Part shown: positions 1-8,149 of the stretch, one piece after another
Layout: each line of letters begins with the position of its first letter
How positions within the stretch are numbered: position 1 is the stretch's first letter
Origin: Ignavibacteriaceae bacterium
GTDB lineage: Bacteria; Bacteroidota; Ignavibacteria; Ignavibacteriales; Ignavibacteriaceae
NCBI GenBank assembly: GCA_023231105.1
Contig: JALNWB010000076.1
Coordinates: 1 to 18,034 of the forward strand
Direction of reading: 5' to 3'
Length of the DNA: 18,034 nucleotides
The notes under the pieces: model-generated
Told to the model about the DNA's origin: nothing
What the model saw: only the letters and a program-made list of their open reading frames with translations
The model's database searches: none
Position numbers and translations under genes: made by a program

Positions 1-276
1 CTAAAATATTATTCTTATAATCCATGAAATCCTCTTTTTATAAACGTAATAATAAAAACCAGTATTAAATTTCTAATTCATTATTTTCAAACATATAATC
101 GAACAAGTAAATAGTCTATCGATCAATGCAGCTTGAATGGATGAAAGATTGCATGGCTGAATGATCTTTCAATAAAATAAATCAATTGATTTTTCTCATT
201 CATCCATTCTTTCAAACATTCTTTCTACTTAATAAAATCCGCACAATTAGATTTCTACCAAACTCATTATTATACT
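1..276. other. Intergenic region downstream of fmt, no gene seen
   Basis: No reading frame with gene-like composition is visible. The stretch is AT-rich and contains an octad-type short repeat (described separately at 134-221). The two halves of that repeat are inverted relative to each other, so the transcript downstream of fmt could fold. I see no T-run after either arm on the minus strand, so I do not call a canonical terminator here. Confidence 0.6.
134..221. repeat. Octad (8-nt period) degenerate repeat with inverted halves
   Basis: From 134, four 8-nt units follow in perfect register, each fitting TGNAWGNN (first TGAATGGA, then TGAAAGAT, and so on to 165). A second cluster at 198-221 is built from the reverse-complement motif (ATTCATCC, ATTCTTTC). 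GAATGGATGA at 135-144 is the exact reverse complement of 200-209, and TGAAAGAT at 142-149 is that of 164-171. Similar units occur at 4683-4730 and 12059-12098. The role is unknown. It resembles the short tandemly repeated sequences of cyanobacteria in style only. Confidence 0.6.
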
Positions 277-1191
277 TCACTTGTTAAACCTGTGCCCTCT
301 CAAAAACTCTTCAATCTTCAAACGCTTCTTTCCTTCCTGCTGGATTTCCAAAATGCTCAATGAATTATTTCCACAGCCAAATATCAACTCTGCCGGAGTT
401 TCTTGAATTTCTCCCGGTGCAAGATTTCGCTCAACAACTTTTGTTTTATAAACTTTAAATATTTTTTGTTGATGAACGAAAAACGCGGTGGGGAAGGGTG
501 AAAGTCCACGCACCAAATTATGGAGTTCAACTGCATCTTTTTTCCAATCGATCTCACAAATTTCTTTTGTTATTTTGGGAGCCGGTGTCGCCGCTGAATT
601 ATCCTGCGGAAATAATTGATTCCGCCTATGGCTGGATTGCGATTCAATCATTTCAATCGTTTCAGAAACAGCTTGACTTCCGAGCAGACTTAATTTATCG
701 TGAAGCGAACCAAAGTCATCTTCATCCTCAATTGGAATTTCTTTTTTTAAATAAACATTTCCGGTATCAACTTTTTCCGATAGAGCGAAGGTTGTTACCC
801 CGGTTTTCTTTTCACCTTTTATTAATGCCCACTGTATCGGTGCAGCACCTCGAAACTTTGGCAAAAGCGAGCCATGCAAATTAAATGAACCATATCCCGG
901 CATAGAAAAAATCTCTTTCGGCAAAATCCGGAAAGCTACAACAACAAAAAGATCGGCTTCTAATTTTTTAAGTTGTTCAATAAAGGTTGCATCATTAAAA
1001 GCTTCCGGTTGCAGAACTTTTATGGAATGCTCAAGCGCAAATTCTTTAATCGGAGTGAAGGAGACTTGCTTTCCGCGACCGCGCGGTTTATCCGGTGCAG
1101 TAACTACCGCAACAACATCATGGTGATGATCAAGAATAGTTTGAAGTGAAGGAATTGCAAAGTCTGGCGTTCCGAAAAAAATTATTTTCAT
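277..1191 (-). CDS. fmt: Methionyl-tRNA formyltransferase
   Basis: Transfers a formyl group from 10-formyltetrahydrofolate to methionyl-initiator tRNA in the cytoplasm. The 304-aa length is normal for the family. The N-terminal formyltransferase domain opens with FFGTPDFAIPSL and contains the diagnostic HGSLLPKFRGAAPIQWA stretch. The catalytic triad known from E. coli is present as N104, H106 and D142 (in EKVDTGNV). The C-terminal tRNA-binding domain spans about residues 207-304. It is the last gene of a minus-strand run and begins 6 bases after the def stop. This def-fmt pairing is classical, because deformylase removes the group this enzyme adds. Nothing looks truncated. Confidence 0.97.
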   Translation of the reverse strand: MKIIFFGTPDFAIPSLQTILDHHHDVVAVVTAPDKPRGRGKQVSFTPIKEFALEHSIKVLQPEAFNDATFIEQLKKLEADLFVVVAFRILPKEIFSMPGYGSFNLHGSLLPKFRGAAPIQWALIKGEKKTGVTTFALSEKVDTGNVYLKKEIPIEDEDDFGSLHDKLSLLGSQAVSETIEMIESQSSHRRNQLFPQDNSAATPAPKITKEICEIDWKKDAVELHNLVRGLSPFPTAFFVHQQKIFKVYKTKVVERNLAPGEIQETPAELIFGCGNNSLSILEIQQEGKKRLKIEEFLRGHRFNK

Positions 1192-1197
1192 AAACTA

Positions 1198-1752
1198 TTA
1201 CATAGTTCCTTTATCCGTAACCGGGTACTCAATCTCAACTTTTCTTGCAATAATTCTCAGTAGTAGTTTTTTCACCATTTTTTTCCCTTCGTCATCAAGA
1301 CGATCGGTAAAAAATGTTGCTTGTAAATGGTCATATTCATGTTGAATGACGCGGGCAAATAGATCATCGTCTTCAAGCATATGATCTTTCAAATCAATAT
1401 CTTGATAAAGAAGCTTTACGCCTGTCGGTCTTTCAACTTTTGCCCGAACGCCTGGTAAACTTAAACATCCTTCTTCCAAAATTCTCGTCTCTTCAGAGTA
1501 TTCAACTATTTTGGGATTGATGAATACCATCGGCTTTGATTTTTCAAATCCTTTTACGGATGATAAATCAAAAATGAAAATTGATTTATGGCTTCCAACC
1601 TGGTTAGCTGCTAAGCCCATACCGTCGGCGTTGTGCATCGTATCAAACATATCGTTTATTAACGTAAGAATCTTTGCATCCACTTTAGAAATGCGGATCG
1701 CTTTTTTCTTTAATATTTTATCACCGTAAAGAGTAATCGGCAGCACTGCCAT
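1198..1752 (-). CDS. def: Peptide deformylase
   Basis: Metal-dependent cytoplasmic hydrolase that removes the N-formyl group from nascent proteins. All three family motifs are intact in the 184-aa protein: motif 1 GMGLAANQ (residues 44-51), motif 2 EGCLS (94-98, metal ligand C96) and motif 3 HEYDH (138-142, ligands H138 and H142, catalytic E139). The ATG is preceded by AAGGA about 8 bases upstream. The gene lies 11 bases after the membrane-protein stop and 6 bases before fmt, so it is probably co-transcribed with both. Length and motifs match a type 1 deformylase. Confidence 0.97.
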   Translation of the reverse strand: MAVLPITLYGDKILKKKAIRISKVDAKILTLINDMFDTMHNADGMGLAANQVGSHKSIFIFDLSSVKGFEKSKPMVFINPKIVEYSEETRILEEGCLSLPGVRAKVERPTGVKLLYQDIDLKDHMLEDDDLFARVIQHEYDHLQATFFTDRLDDEGKKMVKKLLLRIIARKVEIEYPVTDKGTM

Positions 1753-1763
1753 AACTGTTTTCC

Positions 1764-2666
1764 TTAACTAATTTCTTCAAATGCGGGCGAAACAGTTTCG
1801 GCTTCGCCATCGGTAAAAATTAATAACTCCGTGGAATAAAAATACATCCTGATGAGCACCCTAAATATAATTAACAACTGCTGAATTAGAAAGGTCAGTA
1901 AGAGTAAGTACGCAGGTTTTTTGGGGACAAAACTATCAACAAGATTATAAACGGTTGCACCAATTGCGACAAAGATCAGCATAATAAAGTAAATCGTCAC
2001 CACTTTAACAAAATTCTTTTTAATGAACTGAAAAGATTTGTAGAGAGACCGGAATAACTTTGTGGAATCAACAACCACAATAGCCACTTTTGTATAATCG
2101 GAAATGATATTAATAATGGTGATAAGAAGAAGAAAAAAAAGATAACGAAAAATTTGAACGGCAAATTCAATGAACGCGTTCTCCTTTTCCAAAAAGATTT
2201 GTTTGATCACATAATCAATTAAAACATTAATGCTGATAGCAACAAAATAAAGCGCTCCAACAAAAACAGCGATTTTGAGAAACCTGATGAAATACTTTAC
2301 GCTGCCGTAAAAGAAATCAACCATGTGATTTTTTTTTGAATTCGTATAAACAGCAAACAATCCCCCCAAATAGAAAAGTTGGAGAAGAACATAAACTCCA
2401 GCAAACGCATAAAGGAGAATCGGAATTGCGTTAAGTGAGTTTTGATAAATATGACGAAACTGAACATACCAGAGATAATCGAATCCAAGACTGAGATTAC
2501 TATTGATGAGTGAGTGCGCTAATCCTTGTTGAAGTACTGAAAATAAAGGAAGAGATAAAGCAAAAGCAAAAACAATATTCGTAATCCAAAAGAGGAGAAT
2601 AAATTTCCTGTGCGCAAAAACCATTCTTGAACCGGTTATCAAAATTTCTTTTATGGAAAGATTCAA
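1764..2666 (-). CDS. Six-helix integral membrane protein, unknown function
   Basis: About 300 aa, mostly hydrophobic, with about six predicted membrane segments: a helix after the first 20 residues, a long helical pair around 'YAFAGVYVLLQLFYLGG', three central helices and a final one before a short acidic tail. No catalytic motif is visible and I do not recognise the family. An ATG exists at 2714, but it would put 52 bases inside the upstream peptidase gene and has no ribosome binding site. I prefer the TTG at 2666: GGAGG sits 6 bases upstream and the TTG overlaps the upstream TGA (TTGA), which is typical of translational coupling. Position inside the peptidase-def-fmt run suggests co-expression, not a defined role. 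Confidence 0.8.
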   Translation of the reverse strand: MNLSIKEILITGSRMVFAHRKFILLFWITNIVFAFALSLPLFSVLQQGLAHSLINSNLSLGFDYLWYVQFRHIYQNSLNAIPILLYAFAGVYVLLQLFYLGGLFAVYTNSKKNHMVDFFYGSVKYFIRFLKIAVFVGALYFVAISINVLIDYVIKQIFLEKENAFIEFAVQIFRYLFFLLLITIINIISDYTKVAIVVVDSTKLFRSLYKSFQFIKKNFVKVVTIYFIMLIFVAIGATVYNLVDSFVPKKPAYLLLLTFLIQQLLIIFRVLIRMYFYSTELLIFTDGEAETVSPAFEEIS

Positions 2667-4651
2667 GACAAACCTCCGAAGATCATCAGCAAGTTTTGCA
2701 CCCAGAAAAACCATCGAACCGAAAGATATAATGCGCCGCTGTATTGCGTTTCAACCGTGTATGAGTTGTTGGCAAAATTCAGATCGAATAAATTTTTTCT
2801 TTCAGGATCAATCTCTGCTGACAAAACTTTGTTGTTTGTGTGAAAAACAATTCTTTTAATCTTTTCTTTGCCGTTCCAAAAAGTTTTTAATGTATCCTTA
2901 TCAGTATGCAGATCAACTTCCAAAGGAACGACCGCTTCCCCATCACGAACAATTACAACTTCGGTTTGCCGATGATCTGCGGAAATATTAATTCCAAGGA
3001 TGCGGTAATCACACGTAAAAGAATTTTCATAAAAACCGGTTATCAGCCATTCGATATTTTTATGAGAATATTTTCTTAACGTAGAAAAAAAATCTCCCGC
3101 AGTTGGATGCTGAAATTTATATGCATTAAAATATTGTCTTAAAATAAAAAACAGCTTCTGCTCCCCAAGATACTTTTCCAGTGTAAATAAGAAGAGAGCT
3201 CCCTTTGCATAAGAGACAGATTGATAAACACTTTTATTTAAAAGACGAAAACTAGTATCGTTAAGTGAACCAAACATCGCGTATGGGTAATACGCAGCCA
3301 TCAAATCAGCTTCAAACGGCTTTGGTATTTGTGTTAACGTATATATGAAAGGAATTTTTTCAATTGCGAGAAGTTCCATACCGGTAACCGGTAAGTAGCC
3401 GAAGAGTTTGAACGAAGCGAATCTTTGTCCATATTTTTTTTGCAATATTTTTTGCGAAACATATTCGGCAAAACCTTCATCAAGCCAGGCTTCGGTTGTT
3501 TCATTATTTGCGAGCATCCCATAAAAATATTGATGGGAAAATTCATGGAGAATTACTTCGTCAAGATCTTTCGTAAACTCCGGTGAAAAATAATCTTTAG
3601 AAAAAGTAAAAAGAGCGGGATACTCCATCGCGCGTATCATTCCGGCTTTTGTAGGTGCATCAATCACCGTTAATGTTTTATAAGGATATCTTCCGATATT
3701 TTTTTCAAAGAAAGAAAAAGCGTTATTCACTGCATTACCGATTCTTTTTTTACTCCCTTCATTTGTTGTTTGAAGGATGTAATGAACCGCAACTTCCGAA
3801 TGATCTTTACGTTTTATTGTATCGGTAAAATTTAAAACATCCTTTGCGGCAAGCCAGGCAAAATCATGAATATTTTTTTGTTCCACTTTATACGTAGTGT
3901 TCTCTGCTTCAACTTTTTTACCGATTACTTTGCCTGACGAAGCAAGTACGAAACCATTGGGAATGGTTATTTCGAGCGTGTAGTTGGAGAAATCAGCATA
4001 GAATTCTGTGAACGGATAGTACGGTTCGCAAGTCCAGTTGCCGTTTTCATATACACCTAATTTTGGAAACCATTGAGCCAAAAAGAAAAATATTTCATTG
4101 GCGTCATACCCGAAGCGGCTGTAAGCTTTGGGAATTTTTACTTCGTACTCAAACGCGATTTCAAGAGAATCATTTTGATTTACCGGTTTATCTAAAACTA
4201 TTTTCGCAACAGTGCTATCAAATCGATTATCTGTTTTGTTCGTGGAATATTGCAGAATTTTTTGTTGATGATTTACCGCTACTTTGTTTACCGAAATATG
4301 TGAAAAAGAATTTTCGGAAATCTTTTTTCCCTCAAGAAATTCAGTGTGTTTATTGCTAAATGCATTTGGATAAAAATGAAAATAGAGTTCGGATGTTGGG
4401 ATGTTGGATGGATTTTTCCATGTAACGATTTGTGAAGCTTTGAGCAGCTTCTTTTGAACGTCTAAGGAAACTTTAATAGAATAAGAAGAAAATACTTTTG
4501 CGGATTGCTTTGTTTTAATTTTACTTGAATCTTCGATATTAATCTTAACAGCGGCGCTGTCATTTAAAACAGTCGAAGTACCTGTCTGCTTTTCCTTATA
4601 TTGAAAGAAAGCATAAAAGAGAAAAAGGGATATGAGGGCTAAGTATTTCAA
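2663..4651 (-). CDS. Exported, membrane-anchored M1-family metallopeptidase
   Basis: A 662-aa gluzincin-type zinc aminopeptidase. HEFSH at 369-373 gives two zinc histidines and the catalytic E370, and E392 in WLDEGFAEY falls exactly 18 residues after the motif, as M1 requires. RAMEYP at 340-345 replaces the GAMEN exopeptidase motif. The protein starts with a hydrophobic leader (MKYLALISLFLFYAFF) and ends with a probable transmembrane helix around residues 640-658, so the catalytic domain is likely periplasmic. The start is TTG: a stop lies three codons upstream and the next in-frame ATG is hundreds of bases into the gene. No clear ribosome binding site is visible. It heads the run into the membrane protein, def and fmt. 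The RAME variant leaves open whether it is a true aminopeptidase. Confidence 0.88.
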   Translation of the reverse strand: MKYLALISLFLFYAFFQYKEKQTGTSTVLNDSAAVKINIEDSSKIKTKQSAKVFSSYSIKVSLDVQKKLLKASQIVTWKNPSNIPTSELYFHFYPNAFSNKHTEFLEGKKISENSFSHISVNKVAVNHQQKILQYSTNKTDNRFDSTVAKIVLDKPVNQNDSLEIAFEYEVKIPKAYSRFGYDANEIFFFLAQWFPKLGVYENGNWTCEPYYPFTEFYADFSNYTLEITIPNGFVLASSGKVIGKKVEAENTTYKVEQKNIHDFAWLAAKDVLNFTDTIKRKDHSEVAVHYILQTTNEGSKKRIGNAVNNAFSFFEKNIGRYPYKTLTVIDAPTKAGMIRAMEYPALFTFSKDYFSPEFTKDLDEVILHEFSHQYFYGMLANNETTEAWLDEGFAEYVSQKILQKKYGQRFASFKLFGYLPVTGMELLAIEKIPFIYTLTQIPKPFEADLMAAYYPYAMFGSLNDTSFRLLNKSVYQSVSYAKGALFLFTLEKYLGEQKLFFILRQYFNAYKFQHPTAGDFFSTLRKYSHKNIEWLITGFYENSFTCDYRILGINISADHRQTEVVIVRDGEAVVPLEVDLHTDKDTLKTFWNGKEKIKRIVFHTNNKVLSAEIDPERKNLFDLNFANNSYTVETQYSGALYLSVRWFFWVQNLLMIFGGLS
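2673..2677 (-). promoter_or_regulatory. Ribosome binding site deciding a TTG start
   Basis: On the minus strand GGAGG is followed by 6 bases (TTTGTC) and then TTG at 2666-2664. The site lies inside the last codons of the upstream M1 peptidase gene, and the TTG overlaps that gene's TGA stop. This supports the shorter TTG start for the membrane protein over the upstream ATG at 2714. Confidence 0.75.
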
Positions 4652-4682
4652 GAGTAATTAGATAGTTTATAAAAAAAACGAA

Positions 4683-4730
4683 TGAATGGATGAATGTTTT
4701 CAATCAGTCATGCAGCCATTCAATCATCCG
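4683..4730. repeat. Octad repeat, inverted halves in one register
   Basis: Six consecutive 8-nt units. The first two are TGAATGGA and TGAATGTT. The next four are the same motif on the other strand (for example TGCATGAC and TGAATGGC when read on the minus strand). All six keep a single 8-nt register although the polarity flips, which is unlikely by chance. It sits directly upstream of the M1 peptidase start. See also 134-221 and 12059-12098. Confidence 0.6.
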
Positions 4731-4786
4731 ATTGACAATCAGTGATTTTTGGGTCCTAGTTCTGCCATGTTATGTTTTAATAGTTG

Positions 4787-4809
4787 AAAAAAGGTGATCG
4801 CTCACCTTT
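4787..4809 (-). terminator. Intrinsic terminator for the M23 peptidase gene
   Basis: Read on the minus strand, AAAGGTGA, a GCGA loop and TCACCTTT form a perfect 8-bp stem with a GNRA-type tetraloop, followed by a run of six T in which the distal arm ends. It lies about 150 bases beyond the M23 gene stop and before the M1 peptidase start, so it should separate the two minus-strand units. Confidence 0.75.
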
Positions 4810-4962
4810 CATGTAAAAATATGGAGAATATTTTTATTTCACTAACAGCATCTTAAATTCTGCGGTCAAAAACCATTTCTTAACCAAATTAAAATTGCCC
4901 CTTCGTGGAATTATTCTCAAGAAAACTAATCAGACATGAGGTATCATTGAACACTGCTCTTA

Positions 4963-5535
4963 TTATGGAAAAGCTTTGTATGTAACACCTACTTTTAATC
5001 CAATCGGATGCGGTATCGTATTCTTGAAATCAAATGGAATCGTCTGGTCGCTCCGCCCGGTGTTCGCATTAGTAACGTCAAAATGTAAATGCGGTGCGCC
5101 GCTGCTCCCTGAGTTACCACTTAAACCGATGGTATCGCCCGGCATTACGGTCTGACCTCCCGTGACCAAAACTCCATTTGTTGTCAAATGTACATAACGC
5201 GCATAGGTGGAGTCTTCATGCATGATGATCACTACGTTTTCATGACCTCCATTTTGATCATTATCGGAATACGTCTCGAGGATGTAAACAACACGACCGC
5301 TTCGGGCAGCGGTGATAATTGTTCCGATTGGCATAGCAAAATCCACAGCATAACGGAATGAGCCGTTGTGTGAATATGGGTTATTAAATCCAAGCGAGCA
5401 CCTATACTCCCGACCGACCGGATAAGGCAAAACATACTTCGCCTCAACCGAAAGAGCATCTTCGTTCTCAGAAGATTGATCCTTGCATGACAAAAAAAGA
5501 AGACAAAACAAAGAGACAACAACAAAGAATTTCAT
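4963..5535 (-). CDS. M23 (LytM-type) peptidase lipoprotein
   Basis: About 190 aa. The start chosen is the ATG at 5535, with AAGGA 6 bases upstream; an in-frame ATG 36 bases earlier would bury the signal peptide. The N-terminus is a lipoprotein signal with lipobox LFLSC (lipidated C17). The M23 zinc site is complete: H56 and D65 in the SHNGSFRYAVDF region, H116, and HLH at 149-151 in GAPHLHFDV. Family members cut peptidoglycan cross-bridges or activate amidases. Anchoring in a membrane fits a cell-wall role, but the substrate cannot be told. It is a compact single-domain form without LysM or coiled coil. It seems to be expressed alone, ending at the terminator at 4787-4809. Confidence 0.9.
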   Translation of the reverse strand: MKFFVVVSLFCLLFLSCKDQSSENEDALSVEAKYVLPYPVGREYRCSLGFNNPYSHNGSFRYAVDFAMPIGTIITAARSGRVVYILETYSDNDQNGGHENVVIIMHEDSTYARYVHLTTNGVLVTGGQTVMPGDTIGLSGNSGSSGAPHLHFDVTNANTGRSDQTIPFDFKNTIPHPIGLKVGVTYKAFP

Positions 5536-5690
5536 TGTAATTCCTTTTGATAAATTGTTAAATCCCGGCAAATTATAATTGAAGCACCGCCCTGTTTAGC
5601 TACCGAAGAGAGGAACAACTTTACGGTTTTGTAAACGCAACTTTCATTTATAAAAATGTTTCTTGGAACAACCGACCTAAAAAGTAACTT

Positions 5691-5706
5691 ATCCGCCGCA
5701 GCGGAT
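5691..5706. repeat. Short GC-rich palindrome
   Basis: ATCCGCCGCAGCGGAT has 6-bp perfect arms (ATCCGC/GCGGAT) around a CGCA loop, and stands out in AT-rich DNA. It shares the GCCGC(G/A)GC core with the elements at 8492-8505, 8517-8530 and 12243-12250. It lies between the TPR/HEPN gene and the M23 gene. Confidence 0.55.
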
Positions 5707-5771
5707 TGCAAACGCAATTTATAATTCCACAAATGCCGTACTGAAAAATGCTGCCCGTGTTGAGCGGTGGG

Positions 5772-5783
5772 TTAGCTTGTTAT
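5772..5783 (+). repeat. Left 12-bp inverted repeat flanking the TPR/HEPN gene
   Basis: TTAGCTTGTTAT here is the exact reverse complement of ATAACAAGCTAA at 8104-8115. The left copy contains the stop codon of the TPR/HEPN gene; the right copy ends about 15 bases before its ATG. Confidence 0.6.
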
Positions 5784-8089
5784 AAGAATAATTCGAGTAA
5801 TATTTTCCTTGTTATATCCCAAGCCAATTTTGCATTATCATAGCTTATCTTTAATGTTTTTTTTCGTTGTTCAACTCCAGGATGAATTAAATTACGGTAA
5901 CCTCTAATTGCATGTCCTAGATGATAAATGTGATCATCAATATATTTTTCTTCCTTGGCTAAATAGAGAAGCTCGTTTAAATCCATTGAAATAATTTTTT
6001 TTGTTTTACCATTTTCTAATTTATAAGAACTGAATCCTTTGCCTTGAACATAGAATAATAGAGATGCTTCTATTACGCTTCCACTTAATACTATGGTTGC
6101 TTTAAAAGAACGAGTGATTAAAGACAATGTATTTTCTTTCATGTCACGTAAGATCATTTCTCTAAGTTGATCATCATTGATTTTATTTATTGCATTTAAT
6201 AATTCAGAGTTATACCCAAGTTTGGTAATTTGTTCACAATTAAGCTTTTCGGCAATCAGCAATAGTTCTTCTTCAATTACCAACTCTTTTTTTAATTCTA
6301 CAAGATATGTTTCTATAAAAGGATTTATCCTATAAACACTACTTGACGTTGTTAATTCATGTTCATAAATCTTAATGACATATTTTTTATTCAGAAAAGT
6401 CTTTATTAAATCTGTTGCTTTTATTGATGATACTGATAAGTATTGAGGCAATTGACGATAAGGGCAAGTTATAAAGCCATCAGTATCTTTATAATCATTA
6501 AACTTTAGTATTTTGTTTTTTATCCACGGGTTTTCTTTTTTGAATTCGTCTAATGAGATTGTTAGTTCAATATTTTCTTTTTTTTCTTCTTCATAAAGTT
6601 TATTAAGTCGTTTGAGATTCTTTTTTGCAATATCATCACTATTGTCTAGTTCTATGGCTTTTTCAAAATGTTTGATAGCTTTCTCAAGCATTCCTTTCTT
6701 TTCATAAATAACGCCAAGATTATTAGAAACCGCTGAAGTGATTCCTCTTTTTTCACAATATAGGTTATAATATTCTTCGGCTGAATCAATTTGGTTTATT
6801 TCTGAATATGAATAAGCGATTTCAAACAGGACAGAGGATTTAATTAAATGCTTATTATCGAGGTAAGATTTTAGTTTTATAACTTGGTTAAAATCCTTTT
6901 CTTTGAACGTTGCCTCAACTAAAGAAGAAAATATTTCCTTGATGATTAATGTATCTATCCTAACTTCATTATTATCAAATCTACTACAAAATATTCGTAT
7001 AGCTTCTGTTAGTTCACTGCCTTTTAATTCTTTGATGAAAGTCCATTTTGAATAATATAATTTTTCTTCTTCGATAGAAGTCTCACAATACTTAAGACAA
7101 TATGTAAAAGCTTCGACCCGTTCATTTAGTTCAAGATTTATCCAAATTATATTTTCTATATAAAATTTCTCATATGGGTATTCTTTATAAGCAGCCAATA
7201 AATCTTTGAGTATGCTTCTATAATTAATATTTTCCCCATGATTTAGGTATCTATAGATGCCTCTTATACCTTTTATTTTAGCTTTGATTTTGTTTTTTTT
7301 ACTTTTATTAAGTAACAAGAAAAGAATTTCAATATACTTATCGATATTAAAATCGAATGAAGAATAAGGATAAAATAAGTAAGGATTTATATCTAACGAT
7401 TTAGGTAATTCGTCAAAATATTTCTCACTTAGATTAATATCATACTCGTATGCTGATATTATGGCTCCGATGTGTCCACAATATTGTAAGTCATTCTTGA
7501 TATCGTCTTTAATTATATCAAAGAAAATGGAAAAAGCTTTTTTGTAATCATTTAATTCATAAGAGCAATAACCACTTATTAAATTTATAAATTGTTTTTC
7601 CTTGTCAGTCTCTGCATTAACTTGATTTAATAGATGTATAGTTTCTTGATATTTCTTTAGATCATAGAATGTCTCTATTTTCAATAGAGTTATTTCCTTA
7701 CTAAAAAGCCCCTTTTTTTCGACTTCTTCAAATATTTTTTGTCTTTCAATTGAAGGATTTCTTTTTATAATTTCCTCATATAGTGAGACATTTTGTGGAA
7801 AAAGAACCAATCCTTTATTTAATATGCGTAATGCATGTTCCTTACTTTCTTTCAAATTGGCTAATCTAATAAATGCGTCAGAAATTGGTCTGTCTGCCTC
7901 AACCACTTTACTAAAATATTTATCTGCCAACTCATTAGATCTCTCTGGATTATCATATTGTTGATAAATATGGCCGACTAAATAGTTCAGATGTGGCTCA
8001 TTAGAGTCATCTGACTTTTCAATAGATTCAATTGCAGTTTTATATTGCTTTGAATCAATCAGTTTAATTATTTCATCGATATTTTTCAT
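5780..8089 (-). CDS. TPR-repeat protein with HEPN-like C-terminal domain
   Basis: 769 aa, no signal peptide or membrane segment, so probably cytoplasmic. The first 500 residues are helical and TPR-like. The clearest unit is at about 453-486 (SNNLGVIYEKKGMLEKAIKH). A middle region (about 520-620, with FITCPYRQLPQ) matches nothing I know. The C-terminal 130 residues are a helical bundle with RNLIHP (R732, N733, H736), resembling HEPN or DUF4145-like domains, many of which are RNases in defence or toxin systems; the R-x3-H spacing is one short of the usual R-x4-6-H. The gene is visibly richer in A+T than its neighbours, has no clear ribosome binding site, and is bracketed by 12-bp inverted repeats, all suggesting transfer. 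Function is unknown; a defence or stress role is inference only. Confidence 0.75.
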   Translation of the reverse strand: MKNIDEIIKLIDSKQYKTAIESIEKSDDSNEPHLNYLVGHIYQQYDNPERSNELADKYFSKVVEADRPISDAFIRLANLKESKEHALRILNKGLVLFPQNVSLYEEIIKRNPSIERQKIFEEVEKKGLFSKEITLLKIETFYDLKKYQETIHLLNQVNAETDKEKQFINLISGYCSYELNDYKKAFSIFFDIIKDDIKNDLQYCGHIGAIISAYEYDINLSEKYFDELPKSLDINPYLFYPYSSFDFNIDKYIEILFLLLNKSKKNKIKAKIKGIRGIYRYLNHGENINYRSILKDLLAAYKEYPYEKFYIENIIWINLELNERVEAFTYCLKYCETSIEEEKLYYSKWTFIKELKGSELTEAIRIFCSRFDNNEVRIDTLIIKEIFSSLVEATFKEKDFNQVIKLKSYLDNKHLIKSSVLFEIAYSYSEINQIDSAEEYYNLYCEKRGITSAVSNNLGVIYEKKGMLEKAIKHFEKAIELDNSDDIAKKNLKRLNKLYEEEKKENIELTISLDEFKKENPWIKNKILKFNDYKDTDGFITCPYRQLPQYLSVSSIKATDLIKTFLNKKYVIKIYEHELTTSSSVYRINPFIETYLVELKKELVIEEELLLIAEKLNCEQITKLGYNSELLNAINKINDDQLREMILRDMKENTLSLITRSFKATIVLSGSVIEASLLFYVQGKGFSSYKLENGKTKKIISMDLNELLYLAKEEKYIDDHIYHLGHAIRGYRNLIHPGVEQRKKTLKISYDNAKLAWDITRKILLELFL

Positions 8090-8103
8090 TTATTCAAAAT
8101 TTA

Positions 8104-8115
8104 ATAACAAGCTAA
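8104..8115 (-). repeat. Right 12-bp inverted repeat flanking the TPR/HEPN gene
   Basis: ATAACAAGCTAA is a perfect inverted copy of 5772-5783. Further out on both sides are partly similar strings: CAACACGGCACTGCA at 8159-8173 and, on the minus strand, CAACACGGGCAGCA starting near 5760. The similarity therefore extends loosely beyond the 12 bp. Confidence 0.55.
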
Positions 8116-8149
8116 TTATTACTTATCCTTCATCGTTTAATTAATTAAA

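Larger units (their letters stand above)
4652..4962. other. Intergenic region with octad repeat and terminator
   Basis: No gene is seen. It holds an octad repeat at 4683-4730 and a clear minus-strand terminator at 4787-4809, both listed separately. It must also carry the promoter for the M1 peptidase run, in or near the octad repeat, but I cannot pick out -35/-10 elements with confidence. Confidence 0.6.

Noticed and set aside
134..221. CRISPR array
   Set aside because: Units are 7-8 bases with no spacers of constant length, and no cas gene is nearby. The same holds for the arrays at 4683, 12059 and 15784.
498..884. Plus-strand 128-aa frame inside fmt
   Set aside because: It is a shadow of the conserved fmt gene on the other strand, with no ribosome binding site. 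The same applies to other opposite-strand frames within the real genes, for example 8597-8875 and 15052-15372.
5532..5732. Minus-strand 66-aa frame upstream of the M23 gene
   Set aside because: It has no ribosome binding site, overlaps the M23 start, and its 'QSAAAD' segment comes from the GC-rich palindrome at 5691-5706. It reads as repeat and intergenic sequence, not as a protein.
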